From the NCBI GenBank assembly GCA_027886185.1, contig WOAB01000723.1, positions 1,488,001 through 1,552,000 of the forward strand: 64,000 nucleotides of DNA. Reading direction: 5' to 3'. Position numbers and translations under genes: made by a program. Origin of the DNA: Rheum nobile (Eukaryota > Streptophyta > Magnoliopsida > Caryophyllales > Polygonaceae). The notes beneath the pieces were generated by a model. That model made no database searches. It was given only the letters and a program-made list of their open reading frames with translations, and was not told the DNA's origin. Shown here piece by piece: positions 19,662 to 31,541 of this stretch (the first letter of the stretch is position 1; each line of letters begins with the position of its first letter).

Positions 19662-20800
19662 TTGGTATTCCTGTGGTTAGAGGATTTACGGGTGTCTTTC
19701 CAGAAGATATTCTTGGATACCCCGAATCATGTTGTGGAGTTTGCAATTGATCTCGAGCCGAGTACCACGCCGATCTCTGAGGCACCGTACCGGATGGCTC
19801 CTGTTGAGATGCAAGAGTTGAAGAAGCAACTCAAGGATCTTCTTGACAAAAGTTATATAAAGCTGAGTGCATCACCTTGAGTAGGAGTGCCCTAGTTTTA
19901 TGTGTCAAAAAGAAAGATGGACCGTTTCAACTTTGTTTTGACTTTCGAGAGTTGAATAAAGTCACGATCAAGAGCAAGTATTTGTTGCCAAGGAGTGATG
20001 ATCTGTTGGATCAATTACAGGGAGCGAAAGTTTTCTCCAAAATCGACCTGAGATCTGGGTATTATCAGCTCAGGATTCGTGAGGATGATATTCCGAGGAT
20101 TGCATTTCGGACGAGAGATGGTCACTACGAGATTGTAGTCATGCCATCTGGATCTACGAATGCTCTAGCAGTTTTCATGAACCTAGTGCATCGATGTTTT
20201 AGACCAGTACTTGAATAAGTTCACAGTGGTCTTCATCAATGGCATTTTGATATTTTTCCCGAGCAAGGAAGCTCACAGGGAACATCTGCGGATTGCTTTA
20301 GCGGTCCTTAGACCAAATCGGTTGTACACAAAGTGGGCTAAGTGCGATTGTTGGATCTAGAAGTGGCTTTCTTAGGCCATGTGATCAATAAGAAAGAGGT
20401 TATGGTTATTCCCTAGAAGAGTGAATCAGTAGTTGTTTGGAAGCGGCCTCAGGGTGTGAGCGAGGTGCGCAGTTTTCCAGAGCTTGCTGAGCAGTATAGA
20501 CGGTTCATGGAAGGATTTTTCTAAGATCACTCCACCTATGACCAGTCTGTTCCACAAGGTCAACAAGAAGTTGTCTGGGATGACAAGTGCAAGATCAGTT
20601 TTCAAGAAGTTGAAACAATGTCTGACTTATGCACCAGTTTTGGCGTTGTCGGAAAGAATGATGGCTATATGGTCTATAGTTAATGCTTCGAGAAATGGGT
20701 TGGGATGTGTCTTTGATGCAGAGGGGCAAGGTTATTGCATACGCATCTAGACGATTGAAAACCTATGAAGCAAACTAACCAACACATGACCTAGAACTAG
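19662..20800 (+). pseudogene. Reverse transcriptase and partial RNase H of the Tekay-like element
   Basis: RT is read in several frames: entry block APYRMAPVEMQELKKQLKDLL (19780-19850), a stop after ASP at 19878 where Trp is usual (TGG to TGA), then VLCVKKKDGPFQLCFDFREL and FSKIDLRSGYYQLRI. The usual FGLTNAPA is changed to SGSTNALAVF. The catalytic FIDDIL reads FINGIL: both aspartates are lost (AAT GGC at 20238-20243). RNase H is truncated after the ELAAIVFAL block at about 20800. No active enzyme can be made. Confidence 0.88.
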
Positions 20801-20869
20801 CAGCAATAGTGTTTGCATTGGAAACTGAGGTTACTTGGGTAACCTAGAGGTCAGCAGAAGTTTTCCACC

Positions 20870-21778
20870 AGGAGATTGTCCGTTTACATGGCATTCCTAA
20901 GACCATTGTATCGGATCGAGATGGCCGATTCATGTCAATTTTATAGCAAGAACTTCACAAGGCCATGGGAACTGAATTGAGATTCAACAGCGTTTCATCC
21001 TCAGACAGATGGTCAGTCTAAAAAGACCATCTAGACCCTGGAGGATATGCTAAGAAGCATACGTACTCGATCATCCGACTAGCTGAGAAGACAGCCTAAG
21101 TCTGATTGAGCTCACGTACAACAATAGCTGGCATGCTACAATCAAGATGGCTCCGTTTAAAGCTTTGTATGGTCGCAGATGTAGATCTCCGATTTGTTGG
21201 GATGATAATGCCGACAAAATTATGCTTGGACCAGAGTTGGTCGAAAGGACGGCTTCAGACATTACTTTGATCAGACAAAGGATGTTGACCGCTCAGAGTC
21301 GACACAAGTCCTATGCAGATCGGAAGCGCATGACTGTCGAGTTCGAGGTCGGTGACAAGGTTTTTGTCAAGGTATCGCCATCCAAAGGAGTTTTCAGATT
21401 TGGTAAGCGTGGGAAGCTTAACCCTCGCTACGTGGGACCATTCGAGATTCTGGACAGAGTAGGATCTCTAGCGTACCGCTTGGCGTTGCCGCCATCGGCT
21501 CGCCCGGTGCATAACGTGTTCCATGTATCTTTACTCAGAAAGTATGTGCCAGATGAGTCTCATGTGCTTAGTTATGAGGACATCGAGATTCAAGCTAATG
21601 GTACTTATGAAGAGTTGCTCGTGCGCATTTTGGAGCGTCAGGAGAAGCGTTTGCGCAACAAGATCGTGCCGTTGGTATGAGTGCTGTGGTCCAAGTCAGG
21701 GACCGAAGAGGTTACTTGGGAGACGTGGGAAACCGAGTCAGATATGCTCAGGCGTTTTCCCGAGTTATTCTCGACCTA
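20870..21778 (+). pseudogene. Integrase fragment with chromodomain remnant
   Basis: Starts abruptly in the middle of the integrase core (VRLHGIPKTIVSDRDGRF). The HHCC zinc domain and the first catalytic Asp region are missing, by family comparison a deletion of roughly 200-250 codons with the end of RNase H. A long frame (21147-21680) covers APFKALYGRRCRSPICW to the C-terminal domain. After TGA at 21678 the chromodomain-like segment continues (WSKSGTEEVTWETWETESDM) to TAA at about 21777. The chromodomain would target integration to modified histones in an active relative. Confidence 0.88.
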
Positions 21779-21803
21779 AGTTTCGGGGTCGAAACTTCTT
21801 GTA

Positions 21804-21815
21804 AGGGGGAGGAGA
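21804..21815 (+). promoter_or_regulatory. Polypurine tract
   Basis: AGGGGGAGGAGA directly before the 3' LTR start TGTGATACC; primer site for plus-strand DNA synthesis. Confidence 0.85.
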
Positions 21816-24268
21816 TGTGATACCCCGTATTTTTGTAAGGTTATTTTGGGAATTTTGGAATTTTCCCGAGTACCCGTTGTGTACGTCGGATTTAATACAT
21901 AGAGTTTGAGACATTCTGTAATGTGCTCTGTGTCTGTAATATTTTTCTCAGTGAAATAATATACAGACAACATGCCTTGGATTTTAATTGTCATTCACGT
22001 ACGATAATTTTTATCCCGGTTTAACGTCATGTTTGTTCGAAGCAGAACGGGCGGGAAAAGCCTATCACGGCGACCGCCGTACAGTGGCGGCGACCTCCAT
22101 CGCTGAATCCCTTCACGGCGACCACCGTAAAGTCACGGCGCCTGCCGTCACAATGCTCGAGGTGGCAGCTGGTGTGCCAGACCGCGGCGACCGCCGTAAT
22201 TGCCACCTTCGTTGTCCGGCGGTCCTTGCCCGTTGGTCGCCGGCGCGATTTCTGGCGAGCGCCGAACTAGCTGTAGGCCCATCATTTTGGAGCTCCAGAT
22301 GCTTTGGCTATAAAAGGAGGTGTTGGGGGAGAGATTTGAGCCATCCCAAACACCGAACCTCTGCCAAATTTGCCTCTCGCCGGAGTTGTGCCTTCGCCGG
22401 AAATTCTGAAGCTTTCGTCGGTGTTGTTTGGTGGTGTTTCCAGAAGCCCTTTAGAAGCCTTTTGGTTGCCTTTGGAGGTCAGAACCCAAGCAAGGCGAAA
22501 AGGGGTCGAAACGCGCATCGTTTTGGTGACATTTCTCTCGTCTCTGTCGTCTGTGTTCTTCACGGCGACCGCCGTGATGAATGCGGCGACCGCCGCCAAG
22601 AACAGCGACCGCCGCCAGTGCCCAGAATGCCTTCGTGGCTTTGGCTTGGTTGGTTGTCATCGTGGCGTCTTTCCTTTCGTGTTCTTTCATCGTTTTTAGA
22701 TTCGTACTACGGTTATGTCGAATCTAACTTAGGGTTCCTTTTATGGGTCGACTCGAAGGTTGTTGTGCTGTCAGAGCTATACCCGTGTCGAGCCCGGAAT
22801 CCAGTTGTCGTCGTTAGACTATTCTGTGGATTAAGGCAAGTGGCGGTTCGCTCTTGCTCATCGTTCCATATTTACATTAATTATCAGTAGTTTATCTGAG
22901 TAATTAATTTGGAATGATTATTGTGTTCATCTGGAAACGGTTTTGTTAACTGTTTTGGAAAATTAATACAGATATTATAATAGGTTGTATATCTGTTAGA
23001 GCAACGCTATTATATATATATATATGTGAATTAATACAGATATTATAATAGGTTGTATATCTGTTAGAACAACGCTATTTTATCTGTAACTGGCCATGAG
23101 GGCATTGATGTAAATTATTACTGCGTTTGTAACTGTTTAGTTAGAACGAGTATTCGTAGGAACGCTACTGTGTATCTCAATGCGAGTACTAGTCGTTTCT
23201 TGATAACCTGGTGGTTAGGATTTAGTTCCTACCATCCTTTTCAGGGTTTGTGCACACAGTTGGTGCCGCTTGTAGGGATTTAGTTCCCAATTCCGTTATT
23301 AGGGATTTAGTTCCCGAGGGATTTAGTTCTCGAGCCGCTTGTAGGGATTTAGTTCCCAAGTCAACTCCGTCCATGGATTTAGTTCCCGACGGTATCTCTT
23401 TATCCTGATGGATGAGATGATTTAAAAGCTTATAACGTGATGTGGGTTTTGGAATTAAATAAGATAATGTGTTCGAGTGCACATAATTAATATACCTTTG
23501 GCGAGTAGTGCAGCTAAGTAAATAGTGCAGCTAGGAAAGCTCGTCTCGACTTTTGATCAGAGTACGTTCTCTTTCCAATCTGGATTCGCTGTAAGCGATG
23601 AGGTTGGTCGTGAACCGAAACATCTCAGTCAGTTTTAAATCATTGTTGTATGATTCTGTAACATTCCAGATTTGTCATACTTCCTTAAAGAATCATTTCC
23701 GTTGGAGTCTTCTTTCGAGTCGATTTCTGTGAAGATTCAGTCTTCCAGAATCTTCTCTTGTGCATACCTCTTGTTTATTCCAGTAGGAGTATGGTGGTTG
23801 ACAAGCGTACTCGATTATTATTCGAGGGACGAGGAGTCTAACCTAATACGACTGCTTCGAACCAGTCTGCTTTTTTTTACCCTTGCTAGTCTATTCAAGT
23901 AGACTAACCAACCGTAATTATTTCTTGCATGGTTGGCTGGTGTCATCCGTTCGATTCGGCACATCAGATCAAAAGTAGCTCAGAAGATTAGAAGGACTAT
24001 GGAGTCAGCGGTGGTTTTTGAACGTTTTAATCATTTCTTTAATCAGGTTGAGATCTTTTGGACAATGACCTTGGTTGTAATGTACTTTATAAGTCTTCCG
24101 CTGTTTTTGGTTTAAACTCTGTGTTGGCCTATTCGGGATTGGGTTGTAATCCCGTAACTCTTGTTTCCTTGACAATGTTATGTTTTGGAATTGAATGCTT
24201 TGATCATTACGTATCATTTATATTTCATAAATTGTATTTTAACGGTAAAAGCCTTGGGTGATCTCGGT
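21816..24268 (+). repeat. 3' LTR of the Tekay-like element, last ~80 bp missing
   Basis: Homologous to 14793-17268, about 98-99% alike by eye, then stops at GATCTCGGT. The next bases GCACAATTG belong to the GTGCAC repeat. The missing 3' end includes the terminal GGGGTGTTACA, so no target duplication can be checked. A 300-codon open frame here (21988-22890) is broken in the 5' LTR copy and is not a gene. Confidence 0.92.
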
Positions 24269-24660
24269 GCACAATTGTAATATGGTACACAATAACCTCT
24301 ATTAACTTTTAATTGTGACATGGTGCATAATTATTGGTAACATGGTGCACAATTATTTGTAACATGATGTACATCCAAAGTGGTGCACAATTATGTGTAA
24401 CTCTAGTCCACTGATCGGTCAAGGGTGGGTCAACGTCGGTCAACACTGGTCAACGACTGGTCAACGATGGTCAATGTCGAAGCTCCGGTGAGTCAATGTG
24501 TGAGACCAATTGTGCACTAATGCAATGCACAATTGTTCATCAAAATACATGTGCACCTGATTGTGCACCTCACCCCTTTTGTACACCATATTGCACAGAC
24601 TTGTGCACCTCCGTGCGCATATTCGCAAGGGAACATTTGTGCGCACCAAATCAGTGCCCT
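24269..24660. repeat. GTGCAC-rich degenerate repeat, right part
   Basis: Continuation of the block at 14152-14792, separated by the chromovirus. It includes a short run of GGTCAACG units (24418-24475: GGTCAACGTCGGTCAACACTGG). Confidence 0.85.
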
Positions 24661-24702
24661 ATATATATGTATATATATATGTATATATATATATATATAT
24701 TA
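24661..24702. repeat. TA-rich microsatellite
   Basis: TATATATATGTATATATATATG-type alternating tract. Confidence 0.9.
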
Positions 24703-24714
24703 ATGGGTTGGGTC

Positions 24715-26495
24715 ACATGAGAAGGGGGTGCTCCCATGAGGAACGAGGGCTAATCCTACTTTTTGGATGAAAAAATCCAAAGGCTTTGATTAGTCATTCA
24801 TATAAGAGGTCATGTGCATGACACATTATCAGTCAAATCACCATATGACCGATCAAACAAGTCACCATGGTCGGTCAAGTTTTTTTTTTTTTTTTTCGGG
24901 CCAATTTTTTTTCTCTGGGGTTAAAATTTGTCATAATGCGTGTCAATAAATTTTGTACTATGTGTTCATATATATTGTATTATGTGTTCATATATTTTGC
25001 ACTACATGTGCATATGTTTTATGAACACGTAGGAGTGCTTTATGAACATACATCTACAAGTTTTATGAACACAATGAACAAGTTTTATGAACACGTAAGA
25101 TACACAAATATGTGTTCATATATTTTATTCTCATCCAAGTGACCATATATATTTACACTGTACAAGTTTTATGAACACACGGAATAAGTTTTATGAACAC
25201 ATAAAATATGTTTTATGAACACGCATGAAAAAGTTTTATATATGAACACAAAGTATAAGTTTTATGAACACGTAGTACGCGTTTTCGATACGTTGAAGAA
25301 TACATGATACAAGTTTGTTCAACACACTATACAAGTTTGATGAACACATGCAAAATACAAGTTTGATGAAAACACGATACAAGTTTTATGAACACATAAG
25401 TGGTAATAAATGCATACATAGTATTCGTTTTCTTAAATAGTAAACAAACACATACATAATATAAAACATATGCACACACAAGTGATAGTAGAATGCACAC
25501 ACAAAGAAAATATGCATACACACATGGTATAAACACAAGAACACATCAATGAACACAAGAGCGAAAATTTATGAAAATGCATTTTCAATAAGTTGAAGAA
25601 CACTAAGTACAAGTTTTACGAACACACAATACATGTTTTGTGAGCACACAATACATGTTTTATGAACACGTTAATGTTTGCTCATCAATGTGTTTATATG
25701 TTTATACATGTTTGCATATGTGTTCATATCAGTTTGTCTATGTGTTCGCATATATAAAAACATGTTTTTCAATGTATTCATACATGTTTGCGTGTGTGTC
25801 AATCACATGCTTATGTTCGACATGAATGTGCATTACAAAACTATAAGCATAACACATATCAAATGTTTGTCCATGTGTTCATACATGTTTGTCTACGTGT
25901 TCATCTTAGTTTGTCAATGTGTTCATATTGGTATGCATGTGTGTTCATATGTTTGACATGAATTATTTACTTATGTGTTGTTCATATTTAACTAACTTAT
26001 GTGTGTGTATGTTTCATCTATGTGCTCATGGTATTTTCATCTATGAGGTCATATATATTGTTAATTAATATTTGTGCATATGTTTTGTCTATATGTTCAT
26101 ACGTTTGCAATTATGTGTTTATAGTAATATCTCTATGTGTTTTCCATCATGTGTTCACACATTTTCTAAAGCGTGATCATGAGATTACAACTATGTGTTC
26201 ATAAGTTTTGTAACAAACCAAGAACGCACAATTGAAGGTTTATGAACATGCAATATAAGTTTTATGAACACACAGTACAAGTTTTATGAACACGGCGATA
26301 TAAAATTGGCCAGAAAAAGTAAAAAAATGACAAAATATTTTGACCAGTAAAGACTGGTTTGACCGGTCATAAGTGAGGTCATGTGCATGACACATGCACA
26401 TGACCTTTAAATGATTTTGTAATCTTAACCTTTGATTTAAAACTCATCCAAGGGTTGAGTAATGTCACCAATCCTCATGGAGCACTCCATCCTCA
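24715..26495. mobile_element. TIR-bordered non-autonomous element filled with ATGAACAC repeats
   Basis: The left ~130 bp (GGGGGTGCTCCCATGAGGA... AGGTCATGTGCATGACACAT) is the imperfect inverse of the right ~130 bp (26370-26490: AGGTCATGTGCATGACACAT... TCCTCATGGAGCACTCC). The interior is degenerate ATGAACAC (24990-25670 and 26240-26295) and GTGTTCAT (25680-26210) repeats, i.e. in opposite orientation in the two halves. No transposase. Class uncertain (MULE-like MITE or foldback). Confidence 0.6.
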
Positions 26496-26631
26496 CTTGA
26501 TTCATCCTCATATATTAAAAGCTTTCTATTTATGTGTCACCATCACATTAATTTTGCCTATGTGTCGCATTTTAAAATATACACACCATCCAACCTACAT
26601 TAGGACAAATGATCCCACCTTATTTAATTCT
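26496..26631 (+). other. Possible truncated Helitron 5' end
   Basis: TCATATATTAAAAGCTTTCT at about 26507 resembles the TC-plus-AT-rich start of plant Helitrons. The LINE poly(A) end cuts the sequence at about 26632, so no CTAG 3' end can be tested. Confidence 0.25.
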
Positions 26632-28191
26632 TTTTTTATTTAGCAGCAGACACATCTTTCATTAATCTAAATCAAGTAACAAGATGTTGTTTAGTTCAAT
26701 AGAAATTGCATAACTGAAAGAAAAAAAAAGCTCATCAGTCGGACGATAATTAGCCATGAAATGAACAGCCCAGTTTGCTTGTCGCTTCACATGACTCCAT
26801 TGACAAGAGATGACAGAGCTTTGTAATCCTAGAATCTGATCAATGATCCACCCCAAATATCATTTCCACGATCTTGGTCATTGAAGCTTTGAGACCAAAG
26901 CAAGGCAATCCGACTGAACGATAATATGTGAAATTTGCTGTTGAAGACAACATTGTAAGGCCCACCGAACAACCTCTGCCTCAACAATTTCAACCTTTGC
27001 AGTAGCATCAATGGACCGAGATCCGACGAAGAGGGCCAATCTAGAAGAATCTCGTGCAATGAAGCCAATGTCGCACCCCTGATTAGAAGATATCGATGCA
27101 TCGCAATTGATTTTCAAAACCCCAGATGCAAACTTAATTCAATCCGCAGGACAAGACGGAGCAGGAATTCCCAGTTGGATTTGAAGTTTGCTACGCTGAA
27201 ATTCAGCCAATACATCACGACTATCACATACCAATTCGGGTGGAGAAATAGACCCCCTTCAAATACCCTCCTATTCTGAGCCCTCCATATACTCCATTGC
27301 ACTACAACCCATAAATCACGAGTCGCAACATCAAAGTCAGTCACCATGTGATCGAAGAATTCTGTCACCATATTAGAGTATCGACCCCAACGACATATAT
27401 CCGAAATCAGTCTCAGGAATTTTTGGGCCTCCTTGCAATGGACAAGAGCATGCAACCCCGATTCGGCCCTCTGTAGACATCGCATAGGTCATCAAGAGTG
27501 ACTTTCCTACGCAATAAATTGTGCTTTGTCGAAAACACATCCCTACATACTCGCCAAACAAAGGACCGAACACGAGGCTGGACATTTAGCTTCCAAAGAT
27601 TCTTCCATAAAGCTTTCTGAGATGATGAGTTTGATGATGAGCTCCTATCAGCTAGATTAGAGTTATGCTGCAAGTCTGCAACAACATGTGATATGCCGAT
27701 CGGACCGAGAAGAAACCATCTTTTGAGTAGAACTAGATAAATTCATCGTGCACCCCAGATCAGAAAGGCGAATTTAAAGAATAATTTCAGCATCGCATGG
27801 AAGAAAGAGAGCACGAACCAGATTTGATTCCTAACGGACAATGGTCCAGTCGATGAGGTTCACAACTCGGAGCTCCGGATCTGCAGAAGTGTTCACATAG
27901 ATCGCCTTGAAACTGTGCGGGCGAGGAAGCCATCGGTCTCGCCAAAATATTAACTGAAGATCCACTACCAATGCTCCAAATCAGACCATGTTCGAGTGAG
28001 TTCCGTCCGTGAATAATACCTCTCCAAGTGTAGCTAGGGATATGTCCAAGAGAAGCCTTCATAAAACTGTTTCTAAGGATGTATTTCGCCTTTAATAATC
28101 GAGCTAAGAGTGATTACGGGTCATGTATGATACGCCAACTCTGCTTAGCGAGAAGGGCAAGATTGAAGTTCTCCATATCTCGGATTCCAAG

Positions 28192-28192
<1 letters not shown>

Positions 28193-28223
<31 letters not shown>
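28193..28223. repeat. Poly(C) homopolymer, 31 nt
   Basis: 31 consecutive C on the plus strand (G on the LINE sense strand, read as polyglycine after LPKSLG). Expanded from a short run, or a sequencing/assembly artefact. Confidence 0.9.
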
Positions 28224-28225
<2 letters not shown>

Positions 28226-30163
28226 CGATTTTGGTAGACACATCCTCTTCCAACTAAGCCAATGAATTTTTGATGCCCCACTTGCATCTCCCGATTGTCC
28301 CCACCATAAATTACAAAGAAGTTGTTCAATCTCATGACACAAACCCGTAGGGAGGCGGAAGCAAGACATAGTATAATTAGGAATGGCTTGAACAACAACC
28401 TTGATTAAAACTTCTTTACCAGCTTTAGACAAAGTCTTCGTCCTCCAACCACCAAGCTTAGAAAGAATCCTCTCCTTGATTTGCCCAAAAATCACCTTCT
28501 TGGATCAACCAACCATAATAGGCAAACCTAAATACCTCTCATGCTTATCAACCTCACGGAGACCCAGAATATGTTGAAGCTCAGCTCTCCTTACTACACA
28601 CACATTCTTACTAAAAGATAGCTCTGGTTTTGCAAAGTTGACTTGTTGACCTGAAGCAGCTACATAAGTCTGGAGGATATTGACAATATCCAATCTCTAT
28701 TGACAATTAGCCTTCACAAACAAGATACTATCATTAGCAAAAAGTAAACGTGAAACAGAAGGAGAAATACGAGCAATGCAAATCCCCTGGAGTCGGTGAT
28801 GAGACTAACTAAAATGCAACATTCCAAACAACCCCTCAACACACAGCAGAAAGAGGAACGGTGATAAAGGGTCCCCTTGCCTCAATCCACGTGAGGGAGT
28901 AAAAGTCTGTGTCGGAGGACCTCCTATGAGGACGAAGAAAGAAACAATGGAAATACATCTCATCACCATCGAAATCCAACCCTCTGCAAAGCTAAGCTTT
29001 CTCATACAATGCTTCATAAAACTCCACTCCACCCGATCATATGCCTTAGCCATGTCCAACTTAAGGGCAAGATAAGATAGCCCTTTCTACCATTCCTCTT
29101 ATTCTTCATGTAGTGAAAGATCTCAAACACAGCAAGCACATTGTATGTGATCAATCGCCCAGAAACAAAAGCACTCTAACTTTGTTCAAACATTGTTTCA
29201 ACCTATTTGAAAGAAATTTTGAAATCATCTTGTAAAGCACGTTACATAAACTGATGGGTCGCAAATCCTTCATCATGCAAGACTCGTTAACTTTCGGAAT
29301 CAAAGTGATAAATGTATGATTTAAGTTGGGAGGAAAATCAGCACGATTAAGAATCGATAAAACAAAGTTGGAGACATCATCCCCGACAATATGCCTAAAC
29401 TTTTGATAGAAAATAGCTGACATACTATTAGGGTCGGGGGATTTAGTGGGATGCATAGAGAAAAGAGCATTCTAACCTCATCTAGTGTAAACGGCATAAG
29501 AAGATGGGCATTATCCTCACCCGACAAGAGTGGTTCGATTCCTTGAAAGGTCATCGCTACAGCAGCTAGGAGAAGAGGCTTTGGAAGTATTCATTGGAAA
29601 CTTTAGCTTTTCCTTCAAAAGATCTCCATCCCATTTCCATCCACCAACTTTTTAATAGCATTCCTCTTCTTGCGCCCCGAAGCTTTCTAGTGGAAAAAAG
29701 ATGTATTCTGATCACCCCACTTGAATTCATTGGCCCTAGACCGTTGAAGCCACATAGCCTCCTCCCTTCGCATCAACTCACGTTCTCTCGCCTCCAACGC
29801 CATCCTCTTACCAACCAACTCCCCCTCATCCCTTTTTCCCCCAAATCCCGCAGCTCCCCTCTCACCTTTTTCAGCTCACGATTAACATTACCGAAACATG
29901 TAAAGTCCCATGATTTTAAAATAGCCCCACACTTGGAAATCTTGCCCAGAATACCCATATCCACATCCAAACTTCATGTATTACATCAAACATTCTGCAC
30001 CACCTCCACATACGACTCATCATCGAGCCACATAGCCTCAAACAGAAATGGACACGATACTTTAGGCGGGGCCTCTTCAACATCAGTTGAGTGCATGGAA
30101 ACCTGAATCGACACGTGATCAGTCCCACAACGATCCGGGTGATGTAAGAAAACTTTCGGGTAA

Positions 30164-30168
30164 GCCTA
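30164..30168. repeat. Target-site duplication of element A, left
   Basis: GCCTA here versus GCCTG at 47709-47713. The LINE frame across the join needs GCCTG (its reverse complement gives the Gln codon CAG), so the left copy has one transition. Confidence 0.85.
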
Positions 30169-31475
30169 TGATCAGCGCTACTTTGTAGGGTTTAACTAGG
30201 AGTTGTTACCAGTGTTTTGGGTACCATTTGGAGATGTTTAGAGCATTATTGTGGAGTATGGAGTTGTGGAGAAGAAGTGTTGATATGGTGGTTTTGAGTG
30301 CTTAAATGAAGATAGAAGATGGAAGGAACCCACCACGAGAAGACCGCAACAGAAGCGAAGAAGAGTTGCAGAAGGTTTTCCGCGGTCGCGGAAGTCACCG
30401 TCGTGGTCGCGGATTGAAGAGAAACAGCGAACACTCCAGGAAGTTTTCCGCGGGCGCGGTGAACAGTGCCGCGGTCGCGGGTACTGTTCATCCGCAGGTA
30501 CTGTTCATCCGTAGTTACTGTTCACCCAGGGTACTATTCATGTGCATTTTGGGATTGTTTTCGTCTGAGAGCTTTGTTATTTTATTTATTTTATTTTATT
30601 TCTTTTATTATATTTTAGGAGATTGTTATTGTTATCTTTCAGGAAATTAGGTTTTGTTAAGTCTATATATTCTTCCTTTAGAACATTAGTTTAGTAAGTT
30701 GGGTGCTCCCTAAGTTGGGTGCTTCCCAAGTTGGGTTCTACCTTTCTTTCTCTTTTCCTTTTTCTTAGTTTAGTTCTTTGTTTTGTTTTTGGCTAGACAA
30801 TTGAAGTCTTTGTTTGAATTTGATATTGAAATTATTCCTTTCTCTATTCTTGAATGTTATTGATTCTCTTGCTCTTCATCTCATTGAGTTTTATTGATTT
30901 CTCTAGCCTGATCAACTAGTAGTTATTGGTATTATTCATACTGCAGGATTTGGTTATTTCTGGTTGAAATCCCTAATTTAGAGTAGCAACTACGATATTC
31001 TAGAACTGGTTGGAATAGTTGATTGTAGAGAGAATTGATTGCATGTCGAGTACTGACTTGTTGTTAAGTATTGCATGAACCTATCTATTCCTGAGCTTAC
31101 TGCTGCTGTTAAGTTGAATCTTGATGGTTTCTTGATTGTTTAATAGTTAGGATTATCAGGACTGGTTGGAATGGTAATTAATTTAGAACAGGGATTAGGA
31201 CATTCATGACGATTGAGAACTAGGGATAATCAATGATTCATCAACCAAACTAAAGGTGGATATTTGTTTAGCCAAGCTTTTTATGTTTTATTTATCGTTT
31301 TCTTAGTTAGATACAACCAAAACCCCCCCTTTTGTCTTTGTTATCAATTGGTGAATGATTTTGCAAACATGATATATAATTTGATTCTCTGTGGAATTCG
31401 ACCCTTACTTACCAGACTACATTTGTTGGGTTTTTAAGGATTTACTTTGTTTAGGTGTCACGATAACGCCTATCA
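30169..31475 (+). repeat. 5' LTR of element A
   Basis: 1,307 bp, TGATCAGCGCTACTTT to ACGCCTATCA. Carries four CCGCGGTCGCGG-type motifs at 30378-30482. Confidence 0.95.
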
Positions 31476-31477
31476 AA

Positions 31478-31496
31478 TTTGCGTCATTGCCGGGGA
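31478..31496 (+). promoter_or_regulatory. Primer-binding site, Asp tRNA type
   Basis: TTTGCGTCATTGCCGGGGA, a slightly decayed form of TTGGCGCCGTTGCCGGGGA; element B has the standard form. Confidence 0.85.
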
Positions 31497-31541
31497 GGCA
31501 AGTTTTAATTTTTCTTTGTGTTTATTTGTGTGCCAACTTTT

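Larger units (their letters stand above)
14793..24268 (+). mobile_element. Tekay-like Ty3/gypsy chromovirus, degenerate interior, truncated 3' LTR
   Basis: Order: LTR, initiator-Met PBS, gag, PR, RT, RNase H, IN with chromodomain remnant, PPT, LTR. The pol order (RT before IN) and the chromodomain-like tail (EVTWETWETESDMLRRFPELF) place it with chromoviruses, and long LTRs of about 2.5 kb fit the Tekay/Del clade. LTRs are about 98.5% alike by eye, while the interior has many stops, frameshifts, a missing block of pol and a SINE-like insert. Confidence 0.9.
26632..30168 (-). mobile_element. L1-type LINE, 3' part
   Basis: Minus-strand non-LTR retrotransposon. On its sense strand the 3' end is TAAATAAAAAAAG (26630-26642), a poly(A) tail. 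It is continuous with 47709-49400: element A was inserted between 30168 and 47709, and removing it restores the endonuclease reading frame. All coding parts are broken by stops and frameshifts. Confidence 0.92.
26662..30168 (-). pseudogene. LINE ORF2: end of endonuclease, RT, zf-RVT, RNase H
   Basis: From high to low coordinates: the end of the APE-like endonuclease (LHHPDRCGTDHVSIQV) and linker to 29600; RT fingers (SPDPNSMSAIFYQKF, LRPISLCNVLYKMISK, 29456-29150); palm (MDMAKAYDRVEWSFM, SRGLRQGDPLSPFLFLLC, 29059-28805); the catalytic box at 28724-28741, which reads FANDSILF instead of FADD (Asn codon 28733-28735); RT thumb (LSKAGKEVLIKVVVQAIPNY, 28440-28370); a zf-RVT domain (LWKLNVQPRVRSFVWR, 27620-27560); and a C-terminal plant RNase H (KINCDASISS, 27115; HVKRQANWAVHFMANY, 26800-26750). 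The loss of a metal-binding Asp, plus several stops, makes it inactive. A C31 run lies inside. Confidence 0.92.

Noticed and set aside
21988..22890. 300-codon frame in the 3' LTR
   Set aside because: The near-identical 5' LTR breaks the same frame by indels; the region is untranslated LTR.
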